DNA of 64,000 nucleotides from Sipunculus nudus (lineage: Eukaryota; Annelida; Sipuncula; Golfingiida; Sipunculidae): the NCBI GenBank assembly GCA_026874595.1, contig CM049320.1, forward strand, positions 9,613,464 to 9,677,463. The letters run 5' to 3'. The notes under the pieces were generated by a model. It searched no databases. It had not been told where the DNA came from and saw only the letters and a program-made list of their open reading frames with translations. Shown here in pieces: positions 48,441-63,020 of this stretch (the stretch's first letter is position 1; each line of letters starts with the position of its first letter). A program made the translations under genes and the position numbers.

Positions 48441-50100
48441 TTGCCGAGATAGAAAATCGAAACGGAATATCAAAAATAAGACCTGTGTAGCTGTTATATA
48501 TGGCGAATTATAAACATTCCCGTGTAAACTCGTTTTTCTCCTTTGACGAGATATGGTGCAGCATTTGGCAAAACGTTCAGTTTCATTTTGTCAGACATGC
48601 TATAAGCTACGCAATGACGAAAACTAGACCTGTGTAGCTGTTAAAGGTGGCGAGTTATAAGCATTTCAATGAAATCTCGTTTTTTTTCTCGTTGGACGAG
48701 TTATGGTGCGACATTTGGCAAAACTTTTCTTTCATGTTGTCAGGCAGGTCATAAGCTGCGCAATGACAAAAACAAGACCTGTGCAGCTGTTAAAGGCGCC
48801 CAGTTATAAGAATTTCCATGAAATTTTGTTTTTTTTTATCTCGTTTGACGAGATATAGTGCAAGATTTGGCAAAACTTTTAGTTTTATTTTATCAAGCTG
48901 CCCATAAGCTATGCAATGATAAAAACTAGACATGTATTACTATTAAAGGCACTGAGATATAAGCATTTCCATGAAATTTCGTTTTTTCTCGTTTGACGAT
49001 ATGTTTTATGTCATTATATATGTATATATATATATATATATATATAATATAAACGTATATATATACACACACATATATATATATATTTGATGTATAATTT
49101 ATATTTAACCCCTACCCCCGAACTGCAAACCGGATATCCGTCCGTGATTTGCCAAATCCACAACTGCCAAATCTGGGATCCGTCCCTGGTATAAAAGCTG
49201 TGTCTGTGTTTGCCATCAACACAATAACTGCATTTAGAAACATTTCTTTTTTTTTGTTTCAAAGCGATTACCCTTTAGAACAGGTCATTAAGCTGTCAAT
49301 GCAGGGAAATCTTCAAAGTGCGTCCATACAAAGCATGAAAAGATGCCACGACCAAAAACACAGGTGAGATCACTCCCAGTTGTTTCGCTTCAAGGTCCAT
49401 CGCACACCAATGGAACATTGCTCTAACTGTCAAGTTTAATGCCCCTACCGACATTTACTATCACATACTGCCGCCACTTATGGTCACGGCAATGGGATGT
49501 ACTTTTTTATTTGAAGAAAAAGTGATGCGAGATTTGACGAAACTTACAATATAATCAGATAATGTGACCGAGAGTGTTAGACGCTATCAAATGCTGAAAA
49601 CTATAGCTCTTCTGCATAAAAATAAGAGAATTATAGGCGTTTCTTTGAATATTCCCATGTTCTCGTTTGACAAGAAATGGTGCGAGATATGACGAGATAT
49701 TCACTTTTGTCACTTCAAACTAGTCAAGTGATTTTTTAAACAATAGAAAAAGAAAATCTGTAGCATTAAAATGACAGAGATAGAGACATTTTGATCGAAA
49801 TCGCGAATATTCTCGTTTGCCGGGAGATGATACGAGATGTGGCGAGATGTGCGTTTTTATCATGTTAAGCTTCCAAAACGCAACAAAATGCTGAAAACTG
49901 CTCCTCTTTAGCCGAAAAGGTGACCAAGTTATAAGCTTTTTTGTGAAATCTTGTAATTTCTCGTTTGGTGATGAACCGTGCGAGATTTGAAAAGACTTGC
50001 AATTGAATGACTTAGTACCAAGGGAATGCTGCCTTATGCAGAAATCGAGTCCTTTGTAGCGCAAATATTAACAGAAATAGTAGAAGAAAACTCCATATTT
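48440..50100. repeat. Tandem array of about 150-bp units
   Basis: Units with the phrase ACCTGTGTAGCTGTTA start near 48,481, 48,628, 48,777 and 48,930 (spacing 147-153 bp). Each contains a CTCGTTTGACGAGATATGGTG-like stretch (first 20 bases compared) and ATAAGCTACGCAATGA. After a (TA)n tract (49,010-49,085) and unrelated sequence, more diverged units continue at 49,480-50,050. Related single units occur in copy A (about 480-640 and 5,230-5,450). This is a satellite-like family; nothing is coded. Confidence 0.8.
49010..49480. other. (TA)n tract and unique sequence interrupting the array
   Basis: The (TA)n tract spans about 49,010-49,085. The sequence to 49,480 has no recognised gene or repeat; a short frame at 49,149-49,367 is unsupported. 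Confidence 0.5.
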
Positions 50101-50329
50101 TCAGATCGCCAAGTTTTACCCCAAAATTTGGTAACCATGGTAACAACAGCACTAAGCTACATGTGCAGAGGAATAAGACGATTATCTTAGTTTTAGATAC
50201 GACAGTAAAAATTGTGACATGTTTAATATTTTTTTGAGATATTGCAGAAAAATGATATCTTACAGTGTTTCAGGTTCACGCCCCCAGGTGGCTATTTAAA
50301 AAAACAGAATTTTGAGATATTTAGAAATT

Positions 50330-52940
50330 AGAAATTTTGTAGCATCTAGAAAGGCAACAGAATGAGAAATAAAATGAGCTACAATTTGAGTTGCTGCGAT
50401 TATTATTGACGAAGATATGCAGAAAAACCGTTTAAAGGTTTTTTGGTGAGCCTGAATTTGACCTTTGACCGATCATGGCCAAAAACATTAGCCTGGTGTT
50501 TATTTTTAAAAAATGAAAAAAAAACAATTTCGAGATATTTAGAAATTACAGAAAATATATCACTTTCAAAGCCATTAATTAAAAAAAATGCAACCTCCAG
50601 GTCATATTAAATGAAATCTAAAAAAATTTCGTTTAAAGAGAAATGTCACGAGATTCTACGAGACTTTCTATTGTATAATAAACACCTCATAGAATACTAT
50701 CTAATGCAAGAAACCTGACGTCTCTAGCTTTAAAAATGACAAAGTTAGGAAAAAATTCAAATTTCATGACATTTCCCCCAAAATGCGTATCCATGGTTAC
50801 AGCAGAATGAGGCAATTTTGTAGCATCTAGAAAGGTAGAAATACCGTTTAAAGGTTTTTTGGTGACCCTGAACTTGACCTTTGACCGATCATGGCCAAAA
50901 ACAATAGGCTGCGAGGAGAACCGATTTTACACTTTTTCTATAAGTTTCTGTAAGAGCGATTGCTTCATAATTGTGGCCTGTAGAGCATTGACAAACAGAC
51001 AGACAAACAAACAGACAAACATACGCAACTGACCAACATGCTTGCAGAAATCTAAGAGTTCCGGCAAGCAACAAACATACGCGGGTGATCAACATGCTTG
51101 CCGAATCTTTGACTCCGGCAAGCAACAAACATACGGAACTGATCAACATGCTTGCCGAAATCTTTGATTCGTAGGTCACAAAATATAGGTTACGATGACG
51201 TTATTTTGTGTTTTGTGCCCTGTTAACGGACGGACGGCCGGACAACCGGACGGACGCCGGGCTAGGAGTGATCACTAGCTCAGATGAAATAAAGTCAGCT
51301 AAGCTAAAAAAATACATATGGTTTAGTGAAACCATTAAAAATCCAGTCTTTTAAGGCTCATTTGAATTTTGGGAAATATTTATTTCAGGTAAACAAATAA
51401 ATAAATACCTCGATGTAATAAAGAAATGCTATGATAATGAAACGACACAACAGCAGGTAACACAACCATGTAATCATATATGTATTATACGAATATAAGC
51501 AGGTTATATGTTCAATGTTCCGCTGCATTTATTTACATTTGTACCTTGGCCACAGGATCCTTTTCTAGAATAATTTCCTTCTATTGTATGAATTACTACT
51601 GGTCTTTGGTGCCACAGGTAGTTGGGACAGGAAACGACCAAAAAAATACAATTTTTCAAATATATTTTTCTATTATTTGCTTTTATTCATAAATAATTAA
51701 TACAAAAGGGACCCATTAGGATCAATGTTTTATTTGCAACATTTTGGATTTTGTTTCATTTTTTATGTGTAAAATCAACAGAGTTATTTTTATTTATTTA
51801 AACACTTTTATGCCCATGTTTTCCCCTTAACTATCATGGAAACATGACAATAAATGTAGGACCATCTACTTTCAAGAGACTTCAACATTTTTTGCTGTTA
51901 GTGGATGACTTAAAAATACAAAAACAAATTAATTTGTACAACCTTGTTATGGGTTTCGGTTATTCCCCATGAAACCCCTCTCTTTCGCGTCTATTGAACT
52001 TTTTTCGCAGCACCAATAGAGAAATAAGCATGATTCAGCCAGAACACTGAACACCTATTGTCAAGGGAGACTTTTAAATATGTGTTTGTTTTCATATTTT
52101 ACTTTCTACTTTGAAGACTTAGGCTGAGAATACGTATTTTTAAAACTCTCAATGATCTTCCGTGAATATTTTGAGTTGGTGCTGTGATAGACGTTAAAAA
52201 CGGTAAACGATAGTTGAGTCATATTTAGTTAAATTTTCAGTTGTTACATTGACTGTGTAAAATATATCCCTAAAGTCTGCTAAGAGGGTGCTTTTACGAT
52301 AATCCATGTCATACCACGTGATTAATTTATTTTCTGTAAGTTACAGATGCAAGTGGTATCCCTTGATGGTCTTGAACCTTTGATTAGGCTACAAACTGGT
52401 ACTTTTTGCATTTTGACCGCTTTAAATACGCTATCAGTATAATAACTTTTAGCGTTGTTTATCAGTTAAGGGTACGTACAGACTTTACATTATCTTCTGC
52501 ATTTTAACGTTCATTTTTTTTATATTTTAAACTTATTTTTATCTTTATCCAACATAGGTTCCTCACGTGCTAGTGCCATTAAGTGGGATTAGAATTTAGT
52601 TACCCTATCTTCAGAATGTCTTTACTTCAGTTTTTTATTTGCATGTAACTTTTCCCCGTTAAACTCAGTTGATGATTCTTCCGAAAGTAAATCGTCTTTA
52701 CTACAGATAAAGAAAGGCATACACACACTGCCTGTTGTTCTTTTCGTTTATTTTATACAAATATTATATATTATATAGATATTCCTCTTTATGATGGGAA
52801 AATAAATTCATAGCGTCCTACTAATAAAAAAAAATAAGTTGTTTCGATACTTTTGTGTTTAACAGACCCGGATTCCTGTCAATAAAGCTATGACCTTTGT
52901 CTACTGGAAAAGAAACGTCTCATGCTTTGTGTTTATTCAG
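50330..52940. repeat. Copy-B dispersed-repeat block and module M1
   Basis: Equivalent to 171-2,910, including the three-unit tandem (51,019-51,170) and the CGGACGG patch (about 51,230). No gene is seen. Confidence 0.7.
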
Positions 52941-53190
52941 ATATATCTGAAAATTTTCAAAGCTGCAGAGGAAATGAAGCATATATATGACGATATGGTG
53001 AAAGAATCGATTAATCGTTTTGATAGCGACAAAACAGATATGTTACTCATCGCTGTCATTTCAAGATATTATATTCATATTCCTTCGACCTCCAGTCAAA
53101 GTAAACGGTATCTTGACCTTCAAGCAACCATCACACCGCCTTCCCCCGACAAAAAAAGAGCAAATTTCACGAAAAAAATGTTCTTATGGT
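52941..53190 (+). pseudogene. Possible P450-like exon, copy B (longer open frame)
   Basis: The acceptor-like TTTATTCAG is followed by an open frame reading KIFKAAEEMKHIYDDMVKES and DSDKTDMLLIAVISRYY. It stays open to a TAA at 53,190-53,192, so it is better preserved than in copy A. The link to a P450 gene rests on the position of the matching sequence upstream of the 31-kb pseudogene, not on a diagnostic motif. Confidence 0.25.
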
Positions 53191-53639
53191 AAAAGCACCT
53201 AACATTACCATTTCCTATTGAGATTTACGGACACAGAGGAATCCTCATGTGTGTTAATGTTTTATAATATAATATAGTTTTTTTTACGAAATGCCCTTAT
53301 TATTACCAGTGGAAAAGAGTTCAGGTAAAGACATTCGGAGAATTTGCCTGAACTCAGTGATTTTTTTTTATCTTTCATCCTCCATTAACACCAAGTGTTC
53401 ATGACTAGAAAACATTTTAATAAAGGCTGTCATAAATTATGTTATGGCTTCACATGTTGGCTGCCAATATGCCTGCCGAAACCTTTCTTTCTGGCTGGCA
53501 ACAAGCGAGACTACCAGAGGTCTTGCGCTTGCTACATGTAGGAGTAAGGCGGCCAAAGATACAAACATTGGGCTGATAGACAAACAAAGGAACATCAGGA
53601 ATTGTTCATAGAAATAACCTATATTCTTTGTCAAGCAGA

Positions 53640-54190
53640 AACAAATGAATGTTTATGTAGTCATGTCGACTTTCAAAAGTTATATTTCAAAGAGTATGGA
53701 AACCCTAATAAAATAAGGTACATATATCTATGTAAAATCTATCATTCACATGTTTCCTTTGCATTGTCACATCTTCCATCGCATTAAGATCATCTGCATT
53801 GCCGTGGAGAATATTAAACAACATTGTTTATTTCCCGAAATGTTTCTTCATCTCAGTAAATGAATATTTATTGTCCACAACCTTAGTCCGAACAGCACCA
53901 CCTGGTCTATTTTTTCTAATCTCCGCCCACAGGTCTCGATCACAACTGTTACAAAGCTATTCTGCTATCCTTGGTTTTCGTAAAATATCCTCATTTTCGT
54001 TTTGCATCACGGCCCGATGACAGTGGGCTCGAGTTCTACGCCTTGTAGTGGCTAGATGTCGAACAGTTGGACGATCATTTTGGATCCAAAGCCATTGCCA
54101 GAAAAATGTTTGTTCTTTAAAAGGCTTAACATGCTCCGACCAGGTATAATATTTGCTTATGTTTACACCTAGGTGTTTTTTAAGTTGTGA
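53640..54190 (-). pseudogene. LINE pre-RT region, inverted (copy B)
   Basis: Same content as 3,640-4,190 on the minus strand (FWQWLWIQNDRP; RTRAHCHRAVMQ; CDRDLWAEIRKIRPGG; VVDNKYSFTEMKKHF). Here the Trp of DRDLW is kept, where copy A has Cys. Stops are shared in part with copy A, so the LINE was already damaged before the duplication. Confidence 0.75.
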
Positions 54191-54282
54191 AATATATCCT
54201 CATTACAGTTTGCATTTAAAAAGGGCCACTTAACTAACATGTGCACAGTATTCCTAAGGACACAGTGGGACATTATATATTG

Positions 54283-55290
54283 AATGGTTCACCAGCGTAT
54301 TCTTTTTTTGTTGATGCATCTCGTGCATTTGACAAAGTTAAAATTCCTAAGTTGCTCGGAATGTTATTGCAACGAAATATTCAGCCTTCTATCATGAGGG
54401 TCCTAATTGATATTTAAAAGACGCCTGTTATCAAAACTGAATAGGGTGGAGTTGAATCAAGGAGTTTGGAGCCAGTAATGGTGTCCGGCAAGAGGAGTCT
54501 TGTCTCATATTCTATTTACTATATATAAAGTGAAAATACTTGATCGGCTTAAAAATAAAGGTAGTGGATGTTATGCCGGTAGCCATTATGTTAATACATC
54601 AGGCCATGCTGATGATATCACATTGCTAAGCCCCAGAAGATCAGGCCCTCAGGAAATGTTGAAAGAATGGAAACGTTTTGTCATAGAACCTTTTGCTAAA
54701 GAAAACAAAATGTGTCCTGTCGGAAAAGGGTTCAGCAGTTTAACCAGAGAACGTATGGTGTACCTATAAAATGGGAAGAATCTGTGCTTTACCTAAGAAA
54801 TAAAGTAAGCTTAGACTTATTAGATCACCATGTTATGAAATGAATAAAAGGAATACATTTATCTCAAGCATTTATCTTCTGATGACTTACATTAGGTATC
54901 TGTCGACGAGGGTTGTAAATAAGTTATTTCATTCCTTTCACTGTTCATTCTATGGCTGTTAGTCCTTGATATTACAGCATAAATCAATCGAAAAATTATT
55001 TCCATCTTAACAGAGCTTTGCGTCATATTTGGCATTTGTCAAATAACTCACACAGGAGTATTGTTCATGGTCTTGCAGGGTCCTTTTCCCTGATTAATAT
55101 ATTCATTGCAAGGTTTTTCACATGTTTATGCACTGTGTATACTGTTGAAAAAAATAACGGTTCTAAGCTTAAAGAGCTAAGTATACATCTGAAGGTGTAC
55201 AATCTAAGATATTTAATAAATGAAGAATTTCCCTCACAGATAAAAGTAATTTACATAAAATATATTAATTTCTAAATCATATGTATAAAA
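54283..55290 (+). pseudogene. LINE reverse transcriptase and C-terminal part (copy B)
   Basis: Motif A is FFVDASRAFDKV (Asp codon 54,313-54,315) and the catalytic box is HADDITLL (54,605-54,628). A longer open stretch follows (KEWKRFVIEPFAKENKM). The C-terminal phrase LRHIWHLSNNSHRSIVHG continues open to about 55,275. Copy B has fewer disruptions than copy A in the last third. It also holds a short segment (NNGSKLKE) that copy A lacks. Confidence 0.82.
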
Positions 55291-56505
55291 TAATGACCTG
55301 TAGATTGTTATTTAAAAAATCTCGAACGATCTGGTTTTACGGGACATATGGGGGATTATGCGAGACTATTTGTGGAGTCATCAATAAAGATTAAAATGTA
55401 TTTGATGTAAAGCATGTGGACTTCCTTTGATTTAAAAAATGGCAAAGTTTGAAAAAAAAAAAGATTAAATAGATCGCTCCGAAACTCTGGTCTGCAGAGT
55501 GAGTACAAACAAACATACGGAAATGACCAGTGAAGCAAAAACTAACATGGGAGCGACCATGAAAATATAATGCCTCAGACTGTTATAACAATAAAACTCA
55601 TAATATTAATTAGAATAAGTCTACAAGATAGGAACATTTATAGATTAGGAAGGGAGGAACCCTTTTAATTTAATTAAGGCAGGACCGTCGTTTATTAACT
55701 TTATGATTTTCATAGGGGGAGGGGGGTAGGGGTATTAGCACTCTTAGTTAATTTAATTTGAAATATATTTGTTAAAAGATGAATCCGGTGTTATTATGAC
55801 TGTTTGACCAAATCTTAATAAATCAATCACCCAGACAACACTCGTTCTAAGAGGGAATGTACTAACAGTGGCAGTTTGAAGTTATATCGCAGACCCTGCA
55901 GTGACTGTCAGATGTGTAGGCTTAACAGAGTAGCAAATGAATCGCTAACAGTCGAAGGAGCCGATCGATTTGAACAGGCTTATCTCTTTTACTTGGTCTT
56001 GGCCTAACGACATTAATAAGTGAGTACTCAGACACAATAATCATGCTATTTACCGGCTGAAGTGTCCTGTTTCTATCGTTGAAGGTGTCTTCGTGTCAAT
56101 GCGATGCATGTTTGGTGCATGGCGAGACTGCCCTTGGCCTGAGCTAAATCTATAATAATAGCTACCTGATATTGTCTGTTATTGTAATAATTGCACATGT
56201 GCTTCTAACTATATACACCTGGAAATATTAAACTTTAATATCAGCTTTAATTAAAATATTAGAGAAATGTAGTTTACAAACAAGTTAACGTAACATCATC
56301 ATGGTATCATGGATGAGGAACGGAGCAACAAAATACTTAAAAACAAATAATACGTCAACAGGATTCACACGAGGCTACCGTATTGATATTTGAACATTTT
56401 GGAGAAACAGATTAATAATCCTGAATGCGAACTCAGTTTGTATTACGCCGACGAACTCTGTTTGTCGATTCATTGATGTTTTGTTCGCTTTGCGTTGACA
56501 GAGAA

Positions 56506-56567
<62 letters not shown>

Positions 56568-57227
56568 TCATGGCATTTTATTGAGACAAGAGTGCAAAAT
56601 GAATGCAGACGACGGCACTACATTAAGAGGACGTTGTACATCGCGTATCCGATCATTCATAAATCTCAAACTCCATTAATTGTTCTTGACCTAACAACAC
56701 TAATTAATGAGCACAGAAATACGATAATCATGCCAATTATCGACTCCAGTTTCAAATATATATGGTGGTAATTTTATGCATATTTTGCTCGCCTTGTATT
56801 GAGAGAACGAGAGAGAAGGAAAGCGTTATATAGGAAAAATTATAAAGGAATTGTCAATAAAACGACTTATTGGCATTTTAATTTTCACAAGAGCTGCAAA
56901 TGAATGCAGACGACGGCGCTATCTTACCAGAATGTTGGACACTGCGTATGCGACAGTGAACAATCTCAAACTTTAGTCATACCAACTTTGCAAACCTCTC
57001 GCTTAGCCGAGGAAGTTATGTTATGCCTGCGAGTCAGTTATGGTCATTTAGCTAATTAAAGTCCAAAAGAAAAAAAATGATAACGTTTAAATGCTCTTAT
57101 TACATTTAAAATTTTAAAAAATTTTAAAAGTTTTTTTATGACTGACCTGATCTGTCCAAAACGACACTGTACGCTGCCAATGAGTTTGCGAATTCTGTGA
57201 ACAATAAATGGATATAAATATATATAA

Positions 57228-57269
<42 letters not shown>

Positions 57270-59220
57270 AAATATACATAAGTTTATATAAATATTGAGG
57301 AGTCAAATTTTGTCAGCGATTTTCACTACTACGTAGTTTTGTACACAATTTTGTTTATACCATTTCAATTAGATAATCTTACCTAATCAGTGCAGCTACG
57401 AAGTGGTAAAATGTCTGACAAAATTTGATTCCTCTATATTTATATAACTATTAAACTGTGATGATATACCATAGAGCACTCTTGCAGTTGTGTATTGCAG
57501 GATACAAGTAGAATAATCTCTATATTTATATATATTCATATATATTTAAAGCGCAACAAGAGATCTTATCAATAATTATAGCTTCCTTCCTAACCATTTC
57601 TGTGCGTTGTGTCTTTATTGGATACGCTTTGTAACTCTGTAAAGGGAAGCTTTGTTATCTTATTTATTAGCATTAAGGTATTTGGTCCATTGTACTATTG
57701 TATAAGCATATTGCTAAGATCTTCGCTATGAGATTTGTATAGATGTTGCTCGATGATATTGTTATCTAATTTATTAGCATTAAGATATTTGGTCATTTGT
57801 ACTATTGTATAAGCATATTGAAAAGATCTTCGGTATGACAGTTGTGTCGATGTTGCTCAATGATATTGTATGGTTACACACATATAGCAAACAGGAAATT
57901 CGACGTAATAATTACATCATTGGAAATAAATTGATTTAATAACATGTATAATATACATAGAATTATAACAATCATTTTTGTTTGAGTAATCATTTTATGC
58001 AAACAATGATAGGAACCAAGGTCGCCCGGAAATCACAGAGATCCTCTGCTAGGACGTCGCATTAAACCAGCTTCCGCTAAACAGAAAATCAATAGGCTCG
58101 CCAAGTTCCTCATCCCCAGTATAAACACGGCAAAATCAATGCACTAACCTCACCAATAACACTACTTTTTCTAGCGAAACTGCACCGAACCCGATAGTGA
58201 ATGATATAAGGTAGTTCTTGTACAAGAAACCCTTTTTAAACATAATTATTCTTTCTTTGACCCAGTCACCCCCCCCCCCCCCCCTACACACACACACCTA
58301 GGATTGAATTTGCAAGGCTCTTTTAAACGGTTTGGTTAACGGGCTTACGTTCACACACACACTCATAAGATGAGAAAGCCCTGAGTAACAGTGACGAGAG
58401 AAAGGGTGTTTGATGTGTAGTTTCGAAATTAATTTAAAGAAAACACGAGTACAACTTGTAAATTCTGTATAGTCTGGTTGAAAGAAATGACAGTTTCAGT
58501 TCAAGCGTTAAATGTCTTAACTTGCCTGCCAGACAGCTTCAAAATAATTGTAAAGTCAAGCAAGCGCTGGAGTACATCTATTTATTTATTTTCTTTTTTG
58601 GGGGGGGGGGGGTCACTGGTATATAGCTCGCAAGAACTACCATTTTTTATTTCAGTTCTGTAAATATTAAGTCCAACCACGCTAACAGGAAATATCATGG
58701 AACTTGGACATGGACTTTTTAGTTCATCATGAAGATTTAGTTACTGCTACGTTTCATTATGCTTAAAGAAAGCAGCATTTCTTTGAAAAAGAGCTCACCT
58801 GTTATCCATACTCAACCCCATATGCAATATGAAACAAAACCATTCTAAAGAACAGCACTTACCTTAATAAGTTATTGTTTTACATATCTTGTCATTTGAT
58901 CTACATTGTTAGCCTATTTGTATTCATTTCATGCTCTGATTTTTTCTTCAGCTTTTTACCTCTAGATCATGTTTTTTTTATATGTGGATATTTTACACAC
59001 TAAAAAAAATCTTTGTTTGTTCAAAAGTGCATATGACATATTTAAACCCTCGTAATTGAGTAATTACAAATGAAAAAGTGTGGCGCTGGTCAAACAATAG
59101 AATTAGGAAAGGTTATATGAATCAATATGGCGTTAATGATATGGTATCTTTGACATGGCATAATTCATAGCGTCTACTATGTAGGGTTACAATGTTCTTT
59201 ACGCTAGAATTGGAGATCTG
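55291..59220. other. Copy-B noncoding region
   Basis: Equivalent to 5,270-9,190. It has (TA)n tracts at about 56,503-56,566 and 57,235-57,265, the GCAAATGAATGCAGACGACGG two-fold repeat (56,595 and 56,895) and the 107-bp tandem (57,653-57,866). Long C and G runs lie at about 58,268 and 58,600. No gene is seen. Confidence 0.6.
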
Positions 59221-59223
59221 GTG

Positions 59224-59224
<1 letters not shown>

Positions 59225-59297
<73 letters not shown>

Positions 59298-59438
59298 AGA
59301 TGGAAAGGGTATACACAGAAAAGTGATTCACTGAAAAATATCCAACTGGCAGTGAACCACTTTTCTGTGTATACCTTTTCTATCTATGAAATAATGAACC
59401 AGTATGGCTATTCATACATCTATATATATATGGCTACT

Positions 59439-59485
<47 letters not shown>

Positions 59486-59487
59486 AT
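59225..59487. repeat. (TA)n tracts flanking the hairpin (copy B)
   Basis: The left arm is 59,296-59,333 and the right arm 59,350-59,387 (38 nt, three mismatches, 16-nt loop). Most differences from copy A fall in the arms and are not compensated, so there is no sign that pairing is selected. Confidence 0.9.
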
Positions 59488-59765
59488 TGTCACAACACAA
59501 CTGGATGCGAAGCCGACGTATGTCACACGTTTTGGTGTACGTTTTGCAGTATTCAGTTATTTTTCTCAATTTGACCGAGGATTGCTGGAATCGTCTGTGT
59601 AATGTTTTGCAAATCCCATTTTCACATTTTTACGGCAGTTTTTTGCCTTTTATTCCTTCAAACGTGAGACACACATCTGATCATTATTTTTCTTTGTCAA
59701 CTTCTAGTACAGCTTGTTCGGATGTATTTTGTCATCTCAACAACCCGGATCTAGATAATCTTTGA
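59488..59765 (+). other. Open frame kept from copy A; function unknown
   Basis: Equivalent to 9,541-9,813 and ends in the same [11 protein letters not shown]. In this copy the frame runs on upstream through the (TA)n tract and hairpin, which is meaningless as protein. Confidence 0.2.
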
Positions 59766-62700
59766 TTAAATTCACATACAATCGATAAATCAAGAATTTT
59801 TAATTTTTTAGGTCACCGTAACTCGACCGGTAATTGGCTACTGTCCTAATTCGACTACGATTTGAAAAAAAACGTGTGTGCCTGTCTTCTACCTCCACGC
59901 TGACTAACATTCTCACTACGGCTATTTTGAGACAAGACAGGACACATTTGTAATTCTTAATGCACTTATCAGTGAAACTCCTCCTTTGAAGTTATATATA
60001 TATTCTCTACTTTTTTGGCTGAACACTAATTAAAGACTGAAAAAAATTCTTCTCTCTGCAAATCCTACGTTTGTTTATCTGAATGGGTGATTTTTTTCAC
60101 CGCCTTGTAACCAGATTGTATATAACCCCCCCCCCCCTTTTTTGCTTTTCAGTAATCCCTTCGTGTTCGTCCGAGATTTTTTTCTGCACTATTAGGTAAA
60201 TAGATTGAATCCCTTTCCCAAAGAAAAATATATACTTTTCCTTTATTATTTCTTTTTCGTTTTTTTTTAAATGTAACCTATGTGCCTGTGTTTTGATGTA
60301 AAGTAAATTTTCATATGCCATTCATCCATTTAATATGACTCTTATGTGTTCAAATTATTTATTAAACAATGAAGTAGTGAGTACCTAAAACTTAGATATC
60401 CAACAATCACTGATTCTGCTCAGGCCATTTATATAGAGTTTATTCCAATTAATTAGAATCATAAGCAATTTTTACTTTTTTTTGCTTCATTGCTTGTAGT
60501 TATTGTTTATTGTGATTCTTCTCATTATTGAAAATTAATAAAAAATCACCTATGCTTGCTACACTATAATGTTAAGTGCAGATTATTGTAAATGAAAAAC
60601 TTCGTATGTACCTCTATCCTAAGATGTATTGGCATTTTCATTTAAATGCAGAGCTGAAAACAGTTATAGTGTGCCATATCATTATAAAAAAACACTGCCA
60701 TGTAATTATTATTCAATAATAGTATTTTCAGCAGCTACACCTAAATTATGCATTAAACTAAACACAAATATAATAAAGGTGATAAAAATATTCATTAGCC
60801 AAGGCAATTTTTATTTTTAATATACTTTTGCATTTAATAAAACATATGACATTTGAAACAACCGGAATAAACTTTAAGCAATTAAATTGATTGGACATGA
60901 CCACAAATCAAATTTTTTAGAAGAATTTTCTTTTATTTGCTTTAGTTGATAATAATTAATACAATGTACAAAGGTACCCATTAAGAGCTATATTTTATTT
61001 GCCACATTTTGGATTTTGTTTCAATTTTTATGTGTAAAATCAACATATTTTTTGTTCATCTTTCATCCTTCATTAACACCAAGCGTTCATGACTAGAAAA
61101 CATTTTAATAAAGGTTGTCATAAATTATTTTATGGCTACACTTATTGAAACTATACTATTTTTCATCTTACATGAAACAATATCTGCCCTGTCTGCAAAA
61201 TAATATTCTTTTTAAATGACATACTATAGTAAAGTCTATGATGATTAAATGAAACAGTTGAAACTCAACAGTCCCTTAATTTTTTTTCAATATGAGATGC
61301 ATCATCCGGTGATAATTATGAAAATATAATGATACTATGAATTTTCTTGATGACAAAATTATCTCACTATAAAGCGCTATTAAAACTCTTGGGGATAACG
61401 GTACGTTGACCCCCCCCCCCCCCTTTCCTAAAAAACAAGGTAAAAAAAGGTAAAGGGGACCTCCCAATCTAGTCCCTTTTAAAAAGGCTAAAGTTGGAAT
61501 TAGTACAAAAGTCCTCAGCTCAATTAGCAATCAAATATTTGTAAAAAAAATTTCTTAACTGACAATAGTGAACAGGGATGATACATTATCTTTAAATTGA
61601 AACGTGATATTCTGATACTACAAAAGCCTTAAAACCAAGATTGGTTCTGACTTTTTTTTAAGTTTGATATTTGACTAGGACATTGGTAAGCTTGCAAAAA
61701 AATCAACATCCTGAATCTATTTTTTGCTGTCCCAGGTCTTGGCCACCGAGCAGCAAAAGCAACGAGGCAAATTAACAGATTTATAATTCAAATAGATCTC
61801 GTCCTGTTTTATCGGTATCCTTAAACGTATATTAGCTAATTCAAGTGAATATAGTTTAACCGGATTTTGCAATGCATTAAAATGTATGAGTAAAAAAAAA
61901 GGAATATCCAACAAGAACGACTTAATCTCCTTCACTCCTTATTTGTTTCACTGAATAATCACAATGTGGCGATGAGATTGAGGGGCAGTAATACCGTTTT
62001 TGATAAGAAAACTTTACAAGGTATCCCATAATCATTTATCAGATAAATGTGATCTGATAGCATTTGGTTTCGTTTTCCCTCTGAGCATTCTTAGCAAACT
62101 AACTATAGAACTCCATTCGCAGTTGTATTATGTAATTTCATGCCTCTGATTATAAGTTCAATTGAAGACATCTCTCAAAATTATGCTAATCAACGCAAAA
62201 ATGCTCCTTCACCAAGATATTCCGTGTCAATGGTAGCGACAGCGGTTTATAAGGAAATAGTGACGTTTCAAAGATGGGTGCCGTATGACGTCACTTTGAC
62301 TGACATTATTAGCTCGAATTCCTTTATCTCTATTCTCATGTAATAAATATACAAAAAAATCATGTGTTTTGCCATATTTTTTTTATTATTTGTCTTATAT
62401 CAGTTGAGTGCAAGGTCAAACATTATTATTCACTCGGTAGTCGGCCGAATAGCTTCTGCAACCTTTAGCCTGGAACTGTTTATACGGTCTCCTGTGTATA
62501 AATACTATCCGGATAACTGGATCTGCTCATTATTATTCATTGAATGAATCTACGATAAAGGTCACATCGAGTTCATGGTTAGGTTTTTCATAGACCTGGT
62601 GTATCCTCACCGAGAGCGGTCTCCCTCATACTTCTCTTATAAATTCATAAGAATATTCTAATGAATAAATATATTGAATACCGAAGAATACGCTATCCAA

Positions 62701-63020
62701 ACAGGTATATACGTTGCATGAAGATAAGTGCATGATCCTTCAGTGCCTTTGAATACAGTCGTCGAAATAAAGCTCTTGTAAACTTAGAGGTAACACATGT
62801 TTGTGTTTGTGTATACGGGGAGCTGCTAAATAATTTTTTTTACTCTTCAAGTATTATCATTTTTAGACATCCTGAACATTGAAAATCTTGACAAAATGAC
62901 ATAACATGGTTCTGTTACGCGGTGACCAATATGTATGCTTAAGGTTTTCTGGTGTCTCTAGTCAATCGTTCCCCTAATGTAGCTTAATAACGAACGATAC
63001 CAGCTACTGTGGCTTACCAG
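59766..63020. other. Copy-B noncoding region, module M2 and CRE-like site
   Basis: Equivalent to 9,814-13,118. Module M2 spans about 60,905-61,760. TGACGTCA is at 62,286-62,293, and the 61-codon frame at 62,362-62,547 is open. Otherwise nothing is recognised. Confidence 0.5.

Noticed and set aside
48440-50100. CRISPR array
   Set aside because: Units are about 150 bp, diverged and lack the short-repeat/unique-spacer pattern; the window is clearly eukaryotic.
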